From: Variovorax sp. PMC12
Lineage (GTDB): Bacteria > Pseudomonadota > Gammaproteobacteria > Burkholderiales > Burkholderiaceae_C
Assembly (NCBI RefSeq): GCF_003019815.1
Contig: NZ_CP027774.1
Coordinates: 434,001 to 498,000, forward strand
Reading direction: 5' to 3'
DNA: 64,000 nt
This document shows, in pieces, positions 62,747-64,000 of the stretch; the stretch's first letter is position 1, and each line of letters opens with the position of its first letter. The notes under the pieces are model-generated. The model did not search any database and was not told the DNA's origin. It was given only the letters and a program-made list of their open reading frames with translations. Position numbers and translations under genes: made by a program.

Positions 62747-64000
62747 CCGCCTCTTCAAGCCCGGCCCTGCCGATGAATGCCACACGCATCCGCGAGCAAC
62801 TCGCAGGCCGTTCGACCAGCGCGCGTGCCGTGCTCGAGCAATCGCTCGATGTCGTCGCCGCGCGCGAGCCCACGGTGCACGCGTGGAAAGTGCTCGGCGA
62901 CGCATCCGCTCGACGGTGGGCGGACGCCCTCGACGAAGACCTCGATCGACGTGACGGAGGGCTGCTCGCCGGCATCCCGGTCGCGGTGAAGGACCTGATG
63001 GACACCGCCGACATGCCCACCGGCTACGGGTCTGCGATCTACGCCGGCCATCAGCCGGCGCGCGACGCGGCATGCGTGACCCGGCTGCGCGAGACCGGTG
63101 CCACCATCCTGGGCAAGACCGTCACCACGGAATTCGCCTACTTCGCGCCCGGCGAGACGACCAACCCCTGGGACGCATCGCGCACGCCGGGCGGCTCGTC
63201 GAGCGGCTCGGCCGCGGCCGTCGCCTCCGGCATGGTCCCGTTGGCGCTCGGGAGCCAGACCGCCGGTTCGCTGATCCGGCCCGCGTCGTACTGCGGCGTG
63301 TTCGCGCTCAAGCCGACGCACGGCGTGTTCGACCTGCGCGGCGTCAAGGGCCTGTCGCCGTCGCTCGACACGCTCGGATGGCTGGCCCGGACCGCGGACG
63401 ACCTTGAGCTCATGCGCTGTGCGTTGCTCGGAGACGCCTACGCGCCACTGGACCGGTTGCGGGCCTCCACCTGCCGCATCGGCTTCCTGCGCACGCACGA
63501 GTGGTCCAACGCGCAGCCCGACGGCCGGGCGGCCTTCGACGAGGCGATACGGCGCCTGCAGGCCGGCGGCATGCAGCTCATTGAAAAACGCCTCCCCGAC
63601 GAACAGGCCACTCTCGCCGACGACCAGAAGCAGGTGATGGCGTACGAGGCAGTACGCGAGCTGGCGTTCGAGTTGCAGCACCACGCCGCGGCCTTGAGCC
63701 GACCCCTGCGTGAACTGCTCGAGAAGGGCCAGGCCGTGACCGAGGCCGAGTACCTGGCGTCGCAATCGCGCGCGGCCACGGGCCGGCGCGTGGCGCGAGA
63801 GCTGATGGCCGACGTCGATGCCCTGCTGGTGCCGGCAGCGCCGGGGGAGGCGCCTCAGGGCCTGGACGCGACCGGCGACCCGGTGTTCAGCCGGGTCTGG
63901 ACCCTGCTCGGCGTGCCCTGCGTCAACGTGCCCGGCCTCCGGGGCCCCCACGGCATGCCCATCGGCGTGCAACTGGTCGGCCAACAGCATCAGGAGCGGG
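62743..64000 (+). CDS. Amidase signature-family enzyme (runs off the right edge)
   Basis: At least 419 aa visible. The Ser-Ser-Lys triad can be placed: K83 in GIPVAVKD, S154 in TPGGSSSGSAAAV and S176 in GSQTAGSLIRPASYCG. The usual GTDTGGS reads GSQTAGS. C-terminal GVPCVNVPGLRGPHGMPIGVQLVG is typical, and only a few dozen residues should be missing. Such enzymes hydrolyse amides, carbamates or biuret-type bonds in the cytoplasm. Coupled to the preceding gene by an ATGA overlap. Confidence 0.9.
   Translation, partial: MTASSSPALPMNATRIREQLAGRSTSARAVLEQSLDVVAAREPTVHAWKVLGDASARRWADALDEDLDRRDGGLLAGIPVAVKDLMDTADMPTGYGSAIYAGHQPARDAACVTRLRETGATILGKTVTTEFAYFAPGETTNPWDASRTPGGSSSGSAAAVASGMVPLALGSQTAGSLIRPASYCGVFALKPTHGVFDLRGVKGLSPSLDTLGWLARTADDLELMRCALLGDAYAPLDRLRASTCRIGFLRTHEWSNAQPDGRAAFDEAIRRLQAGGMQLIEKRLPDEQATLADDQKQVMAYEAVRELAFELQHHAAALSRPLRELLEKGQAVTEAEYLASQSRAATGRRVARELMADVDALLVPAAPGEAPQGLDATGDPVFSRVWTLLGVPCVNVPGLRGPHGMPIGVQLVGQQHQER

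Overview
The window is uniformly GC-rich and gene-dense. It carries many branched-chain-type (Liv) ABC transporters, a TctC/Bug receptor, a short H-NS protein of the beta-proteobacterial kind and an IS30 element. This points to a Burkholderiales chromosome, most likely Comamonadaceae (Variovorax-like). That placement is an inference from gene content, not a measurement.

Layout. (1) 1-11.5 kb is a sulfur-scavenging cluster: three DszC/SfnB-type flavin oxidoreductases, alkanesulfonate monooxygenase (SsuD), FMN reductase (MsuE) and dimethylsulfone monooxygenase (SfnG), co-directional with a complete Liv-type ABC transporter. (2) 11.7-23 kb is mixed: a DUF2256 / 33-aa ORF / iron-sulfur photolyase cassette, two LysR regulators (one with an MFS pump, one with an AhpD-like protein and a Bug receptor), a PAP2 phosphatase, an H-NS with two DNA-binding modules, small membrane proteins, a 52-bp scar of an IS30 element and an orphan LivK receptor. 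(3) 22.8-45.9 kb is the most interesting part. A TetR regulator and five copies of a palindromic operator (best copy GCCGTCTAGACGGC) mark the start of each of five transcription units. They encode a compact phenylacetate-like CoA pathway: PaaK-type ligase, two-ExxH diiron oxygenase with ferredoxin reductase, enoyl-CoA hydratase, stand-alone MaoC, PaaN-type dehydrogenase, and a thiolase-fold protein without its cysteine next to a DUF35 partner. With them are a Liv transporter, an FAD 2-hydroxyacid dehydrogenase, a fused indolepyruvate:ferredoxin oxidoreductase, an MFS symporter, an M14 amidohydrolase and a decayed 2-hydroxyacid oxidase/RidA relic. (4) 46-50.8 kb is a patch of small, less GC-rich orphan genes, including a SUKH/SMI1 protein, that resembles an immunity-gene graveyard. 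(5) 50.9-52.1 kb is an intact IS30-family element. (6) 52.1-64 kb is a second catabolic cluster behind a perfect FNR-type box: Rieske oxygenase, a conserved unknown, a Liv transporter with fused ATPases, a DUF1116 protein, LivK, and across a LysR gene a class II aldolase, a half-size MDR protein and an amidase cut by the window edge.

How the genes work together. In region 1 the monooxygenases release sulfite from sulfones and sulfonates using FMNH2 from MsuE, and the Liv transporter probably imports the substrates. In region 3 the simplest reading is that aryl-lactates or aryl-pyruvates are converted to aryl-acetyl-CoA, or free aryl acids are activated by the ligase. The ring is then oxygenated as a CoA thioester, opened and shortened, all under one TetR regulator. 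The substrate is not established by sequence alone.
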